The notes: generated by a model not told the origin, from the letters alone. 45,354 bases of DNA from CAZUMH01 sp964621645 (GCA_964621645.1 CAZUMH010000014.1:1-45354), one strand, 5' to 3'; positions 1 to 9,553 are shown, counted from the stretch's first letter. Numbers and translations: made by a program.

Positions 1-1433
1 ACCTTGAGGATGCGGTCATAGGCACGCGCGGAAAGGCCCAGGCGCGTGATGGCTGTACGCAAGAGCTCATCTCCTTCAGAGTCGATTTTGCAAAAAATCC
101 TCAGCTGTTTGGAACTCATATGGGCGTTTGAAAAGACGGATGTTTTCCCCTGGAAACGATCTGTCTGCTTCATCCGGGCTCTTTCCACCCTCTCCCTGAT
201 GGTCTGTGATGATTCCCCGCCGGGACGTCCGCTCAGCTTCCGGTAGGGCACAGCCGGCACTTCGATGTGTATATCGATACGGTCCAGAAGAGGTCCGGAG
301 ATTCTGAAGCGGTAGCGCTGGATTTGCGGTACGGTGCAGGAACATTCGTGGGTCGGATCGGAAAAATAACCGCAGGGACAGGGATTCATTGCGGCTATCA
401 GCATAAACTGGGCCGGGTATGAAAGCGAGAGCGCCGCCCGGGCGATAGTCACCTGGCCGTCTTCCATGGGTTGGCGCAGAACCTCCAGTACATTTTTACG
501 GAACTCCGGCAGCTCATCTAAAAAGAGTACACCATGATGGGCCATGCTTACTTCTCCGGGTTTAGGGACGTGTCCGCCGCCGATGAGTCCTGCGTCCGAG
601 ATGGTATGGTGGGGAGAGCGGTAGGGGCGGACACCTACCAGAGCCGTGTCCGGCGGCAGGGTTCCGGCCACAGAATGGATCTTGGTGGTTTCTATGGCCT
701 CATCCAGGGTCAATGACGGCAGGATGGTCGAGAAGCGTTTGGCCAGCATGGTCTTCCCTGATCCTGGAGGGCCGATCATGAGCACATTATGCCCTCCGGC
801 AGCTGCTACTTCCAAGGCCCGTTTTACATGCTCCTGCCCTTTGACATCCTGAAAATCTACCGGATAGCGGCGATTGTGGCTGAATATCTCTTCCATGTCC
901 ACTCGGAAAGGCGGGACATTTTTCCCGTCCTTTAACAGGTCGATGGTCTCCATCAGATGTTCCAAAGGATAGACCCGGACTCCCTGTACCATGGCGGCTT
1001 CTTTGGCGTTTTCCCGGGGCAGGAGAATACGGCTGATGCCGCTCTCCTTCACGGCAACGGCAATGGGCAGACTTCCCCGAATGGGGCGAACCTGGCCATC
1101 CAGGGCCAGTTCACCGAGGATTACCGCATCCCGTAAAAGGTCAGAATCGATCTGACGGCTGGCTGCCAGAATGCCCAGGGCCATGGGCAGATCAAATGCC
1201 GCGCCTTCCTTGCGGATGTCGGCGGGGGCCAAATTGATGGTGATCCGTTTACTGGGGACATGAAATCCGTTATTCTTCAAGGCCGCGTTGACGCGTTCCT
1301 TGGATTCCTTAACCGCTCCTTCGGGCAGTCCCACAGTGGCGAATTTAGGCAGGCCCTTCTCGAGGTGAGATTCCACTTCCACCAGATACCCTTCGATGCC
1401 CTGCACCGCAGCGCTGTACACTTTGGAAAACAT
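1..1433 (-). CDS. yifB: YifB/ComM family Mg-chelatase-like AAA+ ATPase (partial, C-terminus cut by window edge)
   Basis: The protein starts MFSKVYSAAVQGIEGYLVEV, the typical YifB/ComM opening with its Lon-S5-like N-terminal fold. The Walker A motif GPPGSGKT lies at about residues 221-228. The last residues in the window read LGLSARAYDRILK, the conserved end of the Mg_chelatase C-terminal domain. About 477 residues are visible and roughly 30 are missing compared with the usual 500-510. In naturally competent bacteria ComM is a helicase that promotes branch migration during integration of transforming DNA. Elsewhere the role is unclear, so the function is transferred from the family. The start has an AAGGAT Shine-Dalgarno about 10 nt upstream. 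It is the last visible gene of the minus-strand run, 38 nt after murI. Confidence 0.93.
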   Translation of the reverse strand, partial: MFSKVYSAAVQGIEGYLVEVESHLEKGLPKFATVGLPEGAVKESKERVNAALKNNGFHVPSKRITINLAPADIRKEGAAFDLPMALGILAASRQIDSDLLRDAVILGELALDGQVRPIRGSLPIAVAVKESGISRILLPRENAKEAAMVQGVRVYPLEHLMETIDLLKDGKNVPPFRVDMEEIFSHNRRYPVDFQDVKGQEHVKRALEVAAAGGHNVLMIGPPGSGKTMLAKRFSTILPSLTLDEAIETTKIHSVAGTLPPDTALVGVRPYRSPHHTISDAGLIGGGHVPKPGEVSMAHHGVLFLDELPEFRKNVLEVLRQPMEDGQVTIARAALSLSYPAQFMLIAAMNPCPCGYFSDPTHECSCTVPQIQRYRFRISGPLLDRIDIHIEVPAVPYRKLSGRPGGESSQTIRERVERARMKQTDRFQGKTSVFSNAHMSSKQLRIFCKIDSEGDELLRTAITRLGLSARAYDRILK

Positions 1434-1471
1434 GAATAGCCGGATCCTTCCTAGATGTTCGACTTAATTTT

Positions 1472-2314
1472 CTATTTGCCGCCGCAAGTCAGATTTCTGG
1501 TATGATGCGTCGTTTCCAGTTCCACCCGGTGTACCGAGCCCAGCTGTTTCCCCAGAAAACGATGACCTACCTCTTGAAACTGGTGTGGTATGTCGCTCAC
1601 GTAAAATGCATGCTCGGGCTCGCTTCCTTCGTCCCGTTCCATATTGATAAGGTTGAGCCGGCGGGCTACCTGTTTGGCAGTTTCTTCGGCGCTGTCAATA
1701 ATGAATACACTATTTCCCATTACTTCTGCAATTATTTTCTTAAGCAGAGGATAGTGGGTGCATCCCAGGATGAGAGTATCGATTTCGGCTTCCCTGAGAG
1801 GATCCAGATAGATGCGGGCTATGTTACGGGTGATATCACTTTCCAGCCAGCCTTCTTCAGCCAGCGGCACGAAGAGAGGACATGCCTGAGCGAAGACCTG
1901 GGCCTTTTTACTCTTGGCCCGAATCTTTGTTGCATAGGCCCGGCTCATCACCGTGGCCCTTGTTCCGATTACTCCTATGCGGCCCGTTTTGGTGGCTGCC
2001 AGTGCCGCTGTTACGCCTGGATCCACAACACCTAAAAGGGGGAGGTGCATACTGGACACAAGTTTGTCCAGAGCAACCGAGGAAACCGTATGGCAGGCTG
2101 CAATTACCAGTTTTACGTTTTTCTGCAGCAGAAAATAAATATCCTCCTGGGCGAATTGCTCAACGACAGCCGGAGATTTGGAGCCGTATGGCACCCGGGC
2201 GGTATCACCAAAATAAACGATTTCTTCCTGGGGCAGGCGTTTAAATATTTCGTGGACAACGGTGAGTCCGCCTATTCCCGAATCGAAGATTCCTATTGGT
2301 CGCTGATCACTCAT
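1472..2314 (-). CDS. murI: Glutamate racemase
   Basis: MurI interconverts L- and D-glutamate in the cytoplasm and supplies D-Glu for peptidoglycan. The N-terminus has the substrate-binding FDSGIGGLTV segment (Asp11, Ser12). The catalytic cysteines are Cys74 and Cys185 (LGCTHYPLL, with His187). Length from the chosen start is 280 residues, normal for the family. An in-frame ATG 48 nt upstream would add a 16-residue tail lying inside the preceding amidase gene. The MSDQRPIGIFDSG start was chosen because it matches family N-termini. It begins 4 nt after the amidase stop, so translational coupling is likely. The first cysteine motif reads A-C-H-T rather than the usual A-C-N-T, a visible departure in an otherwise ordinary protein. 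Confidence 0.93.
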   Translation of the reverse strand: MSDQRPIGIFDSGIGGLTVVHEIFKRLPQEEIVYFGDTARVPYGSKSPAVVEQFAQEDIYFLLQKNVKLVIAACHTVSSVALDKLVSSMHLPLLGVVDPGVTAALAATKTGRIGVIGTRATVMSRAYATKIRAKSKKAQVFAQACPLFVPLAEEGWLESDITRNIARIYLDPLREAEIDTLILGCTHYPLLKKIIAEVMGNSVFIIDSAEETAKQVARRLNLINMERDEGSEPEHAFYVSDIPHQFQEVGHRFLGKQLGSVHRVELETTHHTRNLTCGGK

Positions 2315-2318
2315 ACAG

Positions 2319-3863
2319 TTAACTTCCGATGTTTTTCTCATACTTCTTTTTAAACTGTGCAATACTTTCGTACAGAGCCAGGGCGATACGGGTTTGTTCA
2401 GCCCGGGTTCTTAGCAGCCGTTCATCGTTGCGATTGCTTAAGAAACCGGTCTCCACCAGAACGCAGGGCATGGCCGCACCCCAGAGAACGAGAAATCTTC
2501 CTTCTCTCACCCCCTTGCCCCAGAGAGAGAGTTTGGTGCGTTTGACGATGTTCTCACTCATCATGCGGGCAAGGTCCAGACTCTCTTTTTTATACATGTT
2601 CTGGTTGTTAATATTAAGAATATGGGTGGCGTCCTGGAACTCCTCAATGCCCTGCATCTCTTCGGGCACCGGATTTTCCAGTTCCACGACCTGCTGAGCT
2701 TCCTGAGTTTTAGCCTCTCCGAGAATATAGGCGGAGAAACCGTGCGGCCGCCGTGAGTTATTAGCGTTGCAGTGTATGCTGACGAAGAGCTTCCCCCCTT
2801 TATCATTGGCGAATGAGGTGCGGGCCCGTAGATCCTGGCTCTGATTCTTACCCAGACGGGTATCCAAATCACGGGTAAGATAGACTTGTACGTCCAGGTT
2901 TTTTTTCAACATATCACCCAGCTTCTTGGCGATGGAAAGGGTTATATCTTTTTCCTCTGTCTTCCATGATTTGCCGCTGGTGCCGGGGTCCGGCCCACCG
3001 TGACCTGGATCGATGATAATACAGTCGAAGGTCCATTTCTTTTTATCTTCGACCGGAGTGGGCACGGCGCTGCTCAGGTCGTTTATATCCAGACTGGTGC
3101 TGTTACGCAAGGAGACCACGATCTCATTCTGATTGACAAGCAGATCGTAATCGTAAATCTTGGGAATGACCTGAAAGGTGATTTGAGCCGCGTGCTGAAA
3201 CTGGAAGGATTTAATCTTACGGACGGGACCTTTCTCGTAAATCGAACTCAGATTAAGTGTGTCGAGACTGGCTCCGTTGATCGTTACCAGAAGCCAGTCT
3301 CTATTTATGATGATTTCAACATCATCTTTGGAAAATGCTGCCGTTGTGCCAATGCGGATAAGAGTGCCGTTTACCTTTTTTTCCACTTCCACGCCGGTGA
3401 CGTTGTAACGGGAATGGATAATGTCCAATTGAACGGCTTCTTGATTCCAGCTGGCCCGCGCCGGCAGATATTCCTGAATCAGGGGCAAGAATAAGGGCAG
3501 TGGCAGATAGAGATTGTCTTTATATAAAATAGTGGGGCGAGCCATCTGATAAGGAGTGTCATCGACCAGGATGAATGGATTTAGGGTCGTTATTACTATT
3601 CCATGCACACCCGCCCGGATTACATATTTCTGCTTCTGAGAATTGTAGGTGAACCGAACCTGTAAAACGGAGCAGAGATCGTCAAGGCTGGCGTAGACAA
3701 TGCCGTTTTTCTTCAAAGCGCTTATGTATGTCGTCTCGTAACTGTCATTGAATCGTACAGGCAGGCGAAAGGTGTCTTCTCCACGTACAGGAAGATAGAT
3801 GAAAAGGCATGTCAATACCAAGAGCAGTGGAGAGGTGAAACCGATGTGACGGGAAATTCTCAT
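2319..3863 (-). CDS. N-acetylmuramoyl-L-alanine amidase (Amidase_3)
   Basis: This is a secreted zinc amidase predicted to cut the amide bond between N-acetylmuramic acid and the stem peptide. Residues 1-29 look like a signal peptide. Residues about 30-260 form a beta-rich region resembling a copper-amine-oxidase-N-like segment plus an AMIN-type domain, which would target the enzyme to the envelope. The Amidase_3 domain runs from about 280 to 505. Its zinc ligands are His288 in DPGHGG, a Glu in the EEKD stretch near 304, and His364 in SIHCNA. Glu471 in VETGFLSN is the expected catalytic residue. It lies between a rhomboid gene (15 nt upstream) and murI (4 nt downstream), giving a small murein-related run. 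The name amiC would be reasonable, but orthology cannot be shown here. Confidence 0.9.
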   Translation of the reverse strand: MRISRHIGFTSPLLLVLTCLFIYLPVRGEDTFRLPVRFNDSYETTYISALKKNGIVYASLDDLCSVLQVRFTYNSQKQKYVIRAGVHGIVITTLNPFILVDDTPYQMARPTILYKDNLYLPLPLFLPLIQEYLPARASWNQEAVQLDIIHSRYNVTGVEVEKKVNGTLIRIGTTAAFSKDDVEIIINRDWLLVTINGASLDTLNLSSIYEKGPVRKIKSFQFQHAAQITFQVIPKIYDYDLLVNQNEIVVSLRNSTSLDINDLSSAVPTPVEDKKKWTFDCIIIDPGHGGPDPGTSGKSWKTEEKDITLSIAKKLGDMLKKNLDVQVYLTRDLDTRLGKNQSQDLRARTSFANDKGGKLFVSIHCNANNSRRPHGFSAYILGEAKTQEAQQVVELENPVPEEMQGIEEFQDATHILNINNQNMYKKESLDLARMMSENIVKRTKLSLWGKGVREGRFLVLWGAAMPCVLVETGFLSNRNDERLLRTRAEQTRIALALYESIAQFKKKYEKNIGS

Positions 3864-3878
3864 ACCAGGCAGGTCCGG

Positions 3879-4703
3879 TTAGTTATCTTCCCTTTTCAGG
3901 ATTTTGCTTGCTTTTTTCAGCGTGTATTTTTCCTCGGAGGTCAGGTTTTCCATCCCAACTTCATTCGCTTTATCCAGAATAGTATCCACAACCCGACGCA
4001 GACGCTCAAGATTTTCACGGCGCTCCCGATCTACCTTCATATTCTTTTTCCTGCGCCATTGGGCAATGCCGTTTTTAATCTCCCGAAGGGGGCTGGCAAT
4101 GTGCGTTCTCAAATAGATGTATCCCACCAGCATGCCCCCCAGGTGGGCGAAATGAGCCACACCATCGGGGCTGCCCGCAACCCCCGAGATAAGTGAAATG
4201 CCGGCAAAAAGCAGGACCAGCTGCCAGGCTTTCATGCGTACGGGAAGGATGAAGAAGAGCAGAAGAGTAATCTCGCGATGAGGGAACATAAGGCCAAAGG
4301 CCAGAAGGACACCCATTATCGCACCCGAGGCACCGATGGTGGGAATGGTGGAAAAGGGGGTGATGAGGGTATGGATGATACCGGCACCGATACCGGTGAT
4401 AAAGTAGTAGCGGTAGAAGGCGTGCGTGCCCCACATGCTTTCGACTTCGGTGCCGAAGACCCAGAGGGCGTACATGTTTAACAGCAGATGAAGAAACCCA
4501 CCGTGCAGGAAGAGGTAGGTGACAAATTGCCAGAGGTAAAGTCGCGACCAGGCCCAGTAGGGTACCAGTCCCAGGACGGGGATCAACTGGCGCCCGAAGA
4601 ACATGAGAATCACGTAGACGATACCATTGGCGATGAGCAGGTTTTTCACACCCTGGGTCATGGAAGTGCCGAAACCAAATTGCATGTTTTGACGCATATA
4701 CAT
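3879..4703 (-). CDS. Rhomboid-family intramembrane serine protease with DUF6576-like tail
   Basis: Rhomboids cut transmembrane segments of client proteins inside the membrane. The protein has about six hydrophobic segments between residues 20 and 200. The catalytic serine is Ser126 in the GASG motif and the partner histidine is His187 in AHLGG. The conserved HGGFLHLLLNM stretch (residues 67-77) gives the oxyanion-region residues. After the membrane part, residues 200-274 form a charged cytosolic tail. It ends in a short helical domain (ILDKANEVGMENLTSEEK) resembling DUF6576, a pairing known from FCB-group rhomboids. The start has only a weak GAGAGA ribosome site about 11 nt upstream, and MQFGF (residue 7) is an alternative start. 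The client is unknown. Confidence 0.88.
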   Translation of the reverse strand: MYMRQNMQFGFGTSMTQGVKNLLIANGIVYVILMFFGRQLIPVLGLVPYWAWSRLYLWQFVTYLFLHGGFLHLLLNMYALWVFGTEVESMWGTHAFYRYYFITGIGAGIIHTLITPFSTIPTIGASGAIMGVLLAFGLMFPHREITLLLFFILPVRMKAWQLVLLFAGISLISGVAGSPDGVAHFAHLGGMLVGYIYLRTHIASPLREIKNGIAQWRRKKNMKVDRERRENLERLRRVVDTILDKANEVGMENLTSEEKYTLKKASKILKREDN

Positions 4704-4722
4704 GCGCTATACCATCTCTCTT

Positions 4723-5352
4723 TTAAAATATATCCAGCCGTACCCCGGTGCGAAAACCGAGACCGGTCATGTTCACTTCCTTCCAGACAGGAAGCCCTTC
4801 CTTCATCTCCTTATTACCGCCTACCTTGCAGCTGTTGTATACCGCTTCCAGGAAAACAGCCGAGCGGCTGCCGATGAGCAGTTCGAGGCCGGCCCGGCTC
4901 ATCCAGCCGAAGCCGCTGTAGAAGCGGTGTTCCTTCACGCCGTCAACATAGTTGTTTTCGGAATTGAACAACAGCTCGTAGGTGATGGATCCTCCAACGT
5001 ACCAGTTTAGATACCGTTGGGTGGGAAAGCGGATATCCAGGTTAAGCGAGATGGGCAAGAAGGTTGTCTTGTATTCCACCGAGCGGGCAACTTCGCTGAT
5101 CACCAATCCTGATTCCGAAATTTCCTGTGCGATGACCGTCTCCTTGGTATAGTCCCTGTAGAAGAAATCCATTCCCAGGCCCAGGCTCACTCTCTCATCA
5201 AAAGAGATGCCGTACACGCTACCAAGGATGAGACCCGTCTGGGCGTCTTTGGGATTAAAGTATCCTCCCCTGATTTCCAACGTGCGGTAGCCCTGCGCCT
5301 GAACGGCAGCGGCAAGGAACAGGGACATAATTATGATTACGGTCTTTTTCAT
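4723..5352 (-). CDS. Small outer-membrane beta-barrel-type protein, function unknown
   Basis: A 209-residue protein with a clear signal peptide (MKKTVIIIMSLFLAAAVQAQ). The remainder alternates hydrophobic and polar residues, with aromatics at strand ends, ending LDIF. This is the pattern of an 8- to 10-stranded outer-membrane barrel (OmpW/OmpA-barrel or porin-family fold). The start was chosen over an upstream ATG because an AAAGGAGT Shine-Dalgarno sits 8 nt ahead of it. Its place between leuS (56 nt upstream) and the rhomboid gene (19 nt downstream) suggests co-transcription. I do not recognise a named family and assign no function beyond a likely outer-membrane location. Confidence 0.7.
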   Translation of the reverse strand: MKKTVIIIMSLFLAAAVQAQGYRTLEIRGGYFNPKDAQTGLILGSVYGISFDERVSLGLGMDFFYRDYTKETVIAQEISESGLVISEVARSVEYKTTFLPISLNLDIRFPTQRYLNWYVGGSITYELLFNSENNYVDGVKEHRFYSGFGWMSRAGLELLIGSRSAVFLEAVYNSCKVGGNKEMKEGLPVWKEVNMTGLGFRTGVRLDIF

Positions 5353-5408
5353 CGTGAGACTCCTTTGCTGCGAAAGGTTATTCACTGTCGTGACTGGTAC
5401 TCAGGCGG

Positions 5409-7874
5409 TTATTTTACGACCAGACTTACCAGTTTGTTCTGAACCACAACAGATTTGATCAGGTGCTTCCCTTCGAGATGATTTTTAACGTTGGGATTGT
5501 TCAAGGCTTCCTGGAGAACGGCCTCGTCCTCGCTGTCCCGATCAACTTCGATACGGCCCCGCAGTTTGCCGTTCACCTGCACCACGATCGTCACCTGATC
5601 CAGAATCAATTTTTTTTCGCTGAAAGCCGGCCAGGGATTGTTGAATACACTATCCGATTTGCCGGCTTGTTCCCAGAGCTCTTCACCAAGATGCGGTGCG
5701 AAGGGAGCGATAAGCCTTATCAGCGTTTCCAGCGTGATAATCAATTCCTTCCTGTTTTGCTCTTTCACATCGACATTTTGCTGATAGAGGTACATGTCGT
5801 TTACCAGCTCCATGATACGGCTTATTGCTGTGTTGAACTGAAAACGTTCCAGATCCTGGGTGACATGTTTGATAGTGTAGTGTCTTCTCCATTCCAGTTT
5901 TATTATCTGTTCGGCTTCTTCTCCTTCAGGAGGATTGTCCATGATGGTCTGGGCCAGGCGCCAAACGCGTTTTATAAAACGGTCCGTCCCCTGGATTCCT
6001 TCATCCGACCAGTCTCCTCCTTCTGTGTAGGATCCCATGAACATCATATAGAGGCGGAAGACATCAGAGCCGTAACTGTTGATGTAGGTATCCGGATTGA
6101 TGACATTACCCCGCGACTTGGACATCTTGGCGCCCTGGCTGGTGATCACTCCCTGATGTACCAGTCTCTGGAAGGGTTCGTCGAAACCGATGAGTTTGAG
6201 ATCATAAAGAGCTTTGGTGATGAAACGGGCGTACATGAGGTGCATGACGGCGTGTTCCGCGCCTCCCACATACTGGTCCACCGGGAGCCATTTGTCCACC
6301 AAATCCCTGTCGAAAGGGCGATCCTGCAAGGCCGGGGTGAGAAAACGCAGAAAATACCAGGATGAACAGACAAAGGTATCCATGGTGTCGGCCTCCCGGC
6401 GGGCTTCACCGCCACAGGAGGGACAGGTGGTCAGGAGCCATTCCTCATTGGTCGTCAAAGGTGATTCACCGGTACCGGTGAACTCCACTTTTCGGGGAAG
6501 CAGCACCGGAAGTTCATTTTCCGGCACAGGGACGACTCCGCAAGAGGGACAGTGTACGACGGGGATGGGGGCGCCCCAGTAGCGCTGGCGGGAGATGAGC
6601 CAGTCCCGCAGTTTATAAGTTACCCGGGGGCCTCCCCAGCCCTTTTCCTTCAGGTATTTGGTAACCAGACCTATGCCTTCCCGGGAGTTACTGCCGCTGA
6701 AAGGGCCGGAGTTGATCATTATGCCAGGCTCTACAAAGGCTTCCTCGAGAGACGACGGGCTTTTCCCTTCAGGAGCGATTACTTCTCTAATGGGGAGGCG
6801 GTATTTACGGGCGAATTCGAAATCCCGCTGGTCATGAGCCGGAACAGCCATAACCGCGCCGGTGCCGTAGGTGACGAGCACATAGTCGGCGATCCAGACG
6901 GGGATTTTTTCACCGTTTACCGGATTGATGCAGTAACTGCCGGTAAAGACACCGGTTTTCTCCTTTTCGGTGGAAGTCCGGTTTATGTCGGTAAGGCGAC
7001 GGGCCTGTTCAACATAGTCCTTCACTTGATTTTGCCGTTCGGCGGTGGTGAGTGTACCAACCAGGGAATGTTCCGGGGCCAGAACCATGTACGTTACTCC
7101 CCAGAGCGTATCGGGCCTGGTAGTAAATACTTCGATGGAATTCTCACTCCCGTCCAGCGGGAAGAGGATGGAGGCGCCCTCTGAGCGTCCGATCCAGTTT
7201 TTCTGCATGCTGACTGTTTTTTCTGGCCAATCGATGCGCTCCAGGCCTTCCAGAAGACGATCGGCATAATCGGTGATCTTGAAAAACCATTGTTCCAGGT
7301 CTTTATGAATAACCTCGGACTCGCACCGTTCACACTGCCCTTCCACCACCTGTTCGTTGGCGAGAACGGTCTTGCAGGAAGGGCACCAGTTTACCGGGGC
7401 CTTTTTACGGTAAGCCAGGCCGTTTTTATAAAGGAGCAGAAAGAGCCACTGGGTCCAGCGGTAATAGCCGGGTGAACTGGTATTGATCTCCCTGGACCAG
7501 TCATACATGGCTCCCATGGCTTTAAGCTGGCTCCTGATGGCTGTTATATTCTCCTCGGTGGAGTCAGCCGGGTGCACCCCCTTTTTAATGGCGTAGTTTT
7601 CCGCCGGCAGCCCGAAAGCGTCGTAGCCCATGGGCTCCAGGATATTAAAGCCCTGCATTCTTTTATAGCGGGCCCAGCTGTCAGTGGGGCCATAGTTATA
7701 CCAGTGACCGATGTGCAGCTTATCACCGGAAGGATAGATAAACATAACCAGACAATATAATTTTTTCTTTGCATCTTCCAGGTTTGTCTTGTACAGATCG
7801 ATATCTTCCCAGATCTTCTGCCATTTTTTTTCGATTTCACTGTAGGAATACTCGTTCATTTTCTGACAGCCCAT
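5409..7874 (-). CDS. leuS: Leucyl-tRNA synthetase
   Basis: Class I aminoacyl-tRNA synthetase charging tRNA-Leu. The ATP-binding HIGH motif is in KLHIGHWYNYGPTD near residue 55. A zinc-finger-like WCPSCKTVLANEQV...CERC segment lies near 165-190. The CP1 editing domain follows, with TTRPDTLWGVTY near 250. A second WYFLRF/KMSKS region reads GAKMSKSRGN near 580, followed by the anticodon-binding domain and a short C-terminal domain. At 821 residues it is a normal bacterial (LeuS-beta-type, single chain) length. Two starts are possible: the ATG at 7874 has GGGA very close to it, and an ATG at 7859 (MNEYSYSEIEKKWQ) matches family N-termini but has no clear ribosome site. Confidence 0.97.
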   Translation of the reverse strand: MGCQKMNEYSYSEIEKKWQKIWEDIDLYKTNLEDAKKKLYCLVMFIYPSGDKLHIGHWYNYGPTDSWARYKRMQGFNILEPMGYDAFGLPAENYAIKKGVHPADSTEENITAIRSQLKAMGAMYDWSREINTSSPGYYRWTQWLFLLLYKNGLAYRKKAPVNWCPSCKTVLANEQVVEGQCERCESEVIHKDLEQWFFKITDYADRLLEGLERIDWPEKTVSMQKNWIGRSEGASILFPLDGSENSIEVFTTRPDTLWGVTYMVLAPEHSLVGTLTTAERQNQVKDYVEQARRLTDINRTSTEKEKTGVFTGSYCINPVNGEKIPVWIADYVLVTYGTGAVMAVPAHDQRDFEFARKYRLPIREVIAPEGKSPSSLEEAFVEPGIMINSGPFSGSNSREGIGLVTKYLKEKGWGGPRVTYKLRDWLISRQRYWGAPIPVVHCPSCGVVPVPENELPVLLPRKVEFTGTGESPLTTNEEWLLTTCPSCGGEARREADTMDTFVCSSWYFLRFLTPALQDRPFDRDLVDKWLPVDQYVGGAEHAVMHLMYARFITKALYDLKLIGFDEPFQRLVHQGVITSQGAKMSKSRGNVINPDTYINSYGSDVFRLYMMFMGSYTEGGDWSDEGIQGTDRFIKRVWRLAQTIMDNPPEGEEAEQIIKLEWRRHYTIKHVTQDLERFQFNTAISRIMELVNDMYLYQQNVDVKEQNRKELIITLETLIRLIAPFAPHLGEELWEQAGKSDSVFNNPWPAFSEKKLILDQVTIVVQVNGKLRGRIEVDRDSEDEAVLQEALNNPNVKNHLEGKHLIKSVVVQNKLVSLVVK

Positions 7875-7947
7875 TTCCCTGTTTTTAATTTATTAATCAC
7901 TACAAAAAAATATACGAAAACTTGAGATCAAATGAAACCTAAAATAA

Positions 7948-9408
7948 TTACTCTTCACGTTTGCTGCGGATGATCCGCCCGGCTGCAAATCCTACAATGA
8001 CGGCGGACAGAGAAGCGAGAAGGTAAAACCAATCCAAAGGCTGTCCCAGAACCAGGCAGTAGTAGAGTTGACCAAAAATCACTGGGGTCAGCGAATAGAG
8101 CAGGGCCGCGGCAAAGTGTGGCTTGCGGGGGATAGTCATCGCCAGGAGAGGCAAAGGTAAAAGCAGCCCGAAGAGAAAGAGAAAGCGGACCACTCCGGAT
8201 GTGTCATAGTGGGCTGCCAGCGGCAGATAGTCGGCCAGGGCATAGACGGCATCACCACTGGACCGGCCGTCAATATAGAGCCGCATGATTCCGCGGTTAA
8301 AGGTGACGACGAGATGCTGGGGCGCTTTTTGTGAGAGCAGCGGTCGAGAAATTAGGCAGATCCGGGAGCCGTTTGGACCTGTAAGGGGAGTGCGTACCCG
8401 GAAGACAACCTTTCTCCCCTCTTGTCCCAGGGTGAAATTCCGTTCATCCTGGTTGGCGGAAAAGGTTATGATACGGCCTGGCCCGCTTTGATCCAGACTT
8501 GCTGTCTGCAGCCAGGTTTCCAGGCTCATTTGTCCGCTCATTCTGGCCGCAGTGACTACATTTGTGGCCGGTCTGCTGCTTTTCAGGGGAAGCCTTGGGG
8601 AAGTGCCTTGTTTTTCCTCTCCCATACTGTGTAAGGATAGGCCCGTATTTCGATCCACCAGATCGGGGTAGGTCGACGTCGATGGCAGGGTAAAATCCCA
8701 GCAGGATAGGGCTCCCATCCGTATACGGGGATCCAGTTTCAGGCTGTCAGTCCCAAAAGAGAAAAGCTTCCGGGCCTCGGATGGTGAAAGGCTGCGGCGG
8801 TAAATAGCGGCCATGAAGATGTTACCTTTCCAGGGTCGCCCCCCATTGGCCTCATCACCAATAATAAGTTGAAAATTATCATTCCAGGTGTGGGTGTGGT
8901 TCATCTGGGAAGGGATGAGGATAATGATCAGGTAGACAAACAGAATAAATGAGAGAAGCCAGCCCGAAACCTGTTGCAATACGGGTCTGGATCCGGCGCT
9001 GCGCCGTAGTACCAGCACTCCCAGCGCCGCTCCGCCGGTATTGGAAACAAGATCGAACAGTGAGGTGGATCTTTCCAGAAAAAGCTGGGAGGTCTCGATC
9101 ATGAAACTGAGCGCCAATCCTAAAAGTGTGGTATTGACGATTATTTTCCGAAAAGGGATGCCTTTGCTGGTGTAAATCCTGCCGATGATCAATCCAAAAG
9201 GGAGAAAGAGCAGGATGTTGAGGAGAAAATCATCCAGGCGAAACAGCAGCAGCAGATAGAACAGGTCACTGCTGCTGAGACGGGCCCATTTTTCCATCCA
9301 GCTGATAGAAAAATTGAAAGGATTGAGAGTAAGCATCGCCAGATAGAAGAGATAGATTATCAGCGGGATGATCGGTGCGGTTTTGTCAGTAATAATGCGT
9401 GTTTTCAT
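7948..9408 (-). CDS. VanZ-family membrane protein with inserted LamG/concanavalin-like domain
   Basis: Residues about 10-175 are hydrophobic and carry the VanZ pattern: FLLNILLFLPFG, then MIETSQLFL, then DLVSNTGGAALGV. After a further membrane segment, residues about 200-390 form a soluble beta-rich region resembling a LamG or concanavalin A-like jelly roll. It includes SLETWLQTAS and ending LVVTFNRGIMRLYIDGR. Two or three membrane segments close the protein. VanZ-type proteins with a LamG domain occur in several envelope-rich phyla, but no member of this architecture has a firm function that I know. A periplasmic or extracellular carbohydrate-binding role is inference. The start MKTRIITDK was chosen because the upstream 36 codons look non-coding. 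It lies 73 nt ahead of leuS on the same strand. Confidence 0.8.
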   Translation of the reverse strand: MKTRIITDKTAPIIPLIIYLFYLAMLTLNPFNFSISWMEKWARLSSSDLFYLLLLFRLDDFLLNILLFLPFGLIIGRIYTSKGIPFRKIIVNTTLLGLALSFMIETSQLFLERSTSLFDLVSNTGGAALGVLVLRRSAGSRPVLQQVSGWLLSFILFVYLIIILIPSQMNHTHTWNDNFQLIIGDEANGGRPWKGNIFMAAIYRRSLSPSEARKLFSFGTDSLKLDPRIRMGALSCWDFTLPSTSTYPDLVDRNTGLSLHSMGEEKQGTSPRLPLKSSRPATNVVTAARMSGQMSLETWLQTASLDQSGPGRIITFSANQDERNFTLGQEGRKVVFRVRTPLTGPNGSRICLISRPLLSQKAPQHLVVTFNRGIMRLYIDGRSSGDAVYALADYLPLAAHYDTSGVVRFLFLFGLLLPLPLLAMTIPRKPHFAAALLYSLTPVIFGQLYYCLVLGQPLDWFYLLASLSAVIVGFAAGRIIRSKREE

Positions 9409-9524
9409 ATTTTGATCCAACAGTACTCTTATTTTTATTAATCCGTAACTTACGAGTTTTTTCTGCCTGGGGCAAGTGATTTGTGTTTTCAATGTCACTT
9501 CCGGCTTGCTTCTCACCTAACCGC

Positions 9525-9553
9525 TTGACAATAAGGCCCTTTCTAACTATCTT
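9525..9553 (+). promoter_or_regulatory. Sigma-70-type promoter candidate for the GroES-like gene
   Basis: A perfect -35 hexamer TTGACA (9525-9530) is followed after 17 nt by TATCTT (9548-9553, 4 of 6 matches). It lies about 50 nt upstream of the GroES-like start, in the divergent region between two oppositely oriented operons. A better -10 (TATAAT, 9557-9562) is present but its spacing from the -35 is too long. Confidence 0.5.

Noticed and set aside
1502..2035. Long plus-strand frame antisense to murI
   Set aside because: Shadow of the murI frame; low-complexity translation with no domain.
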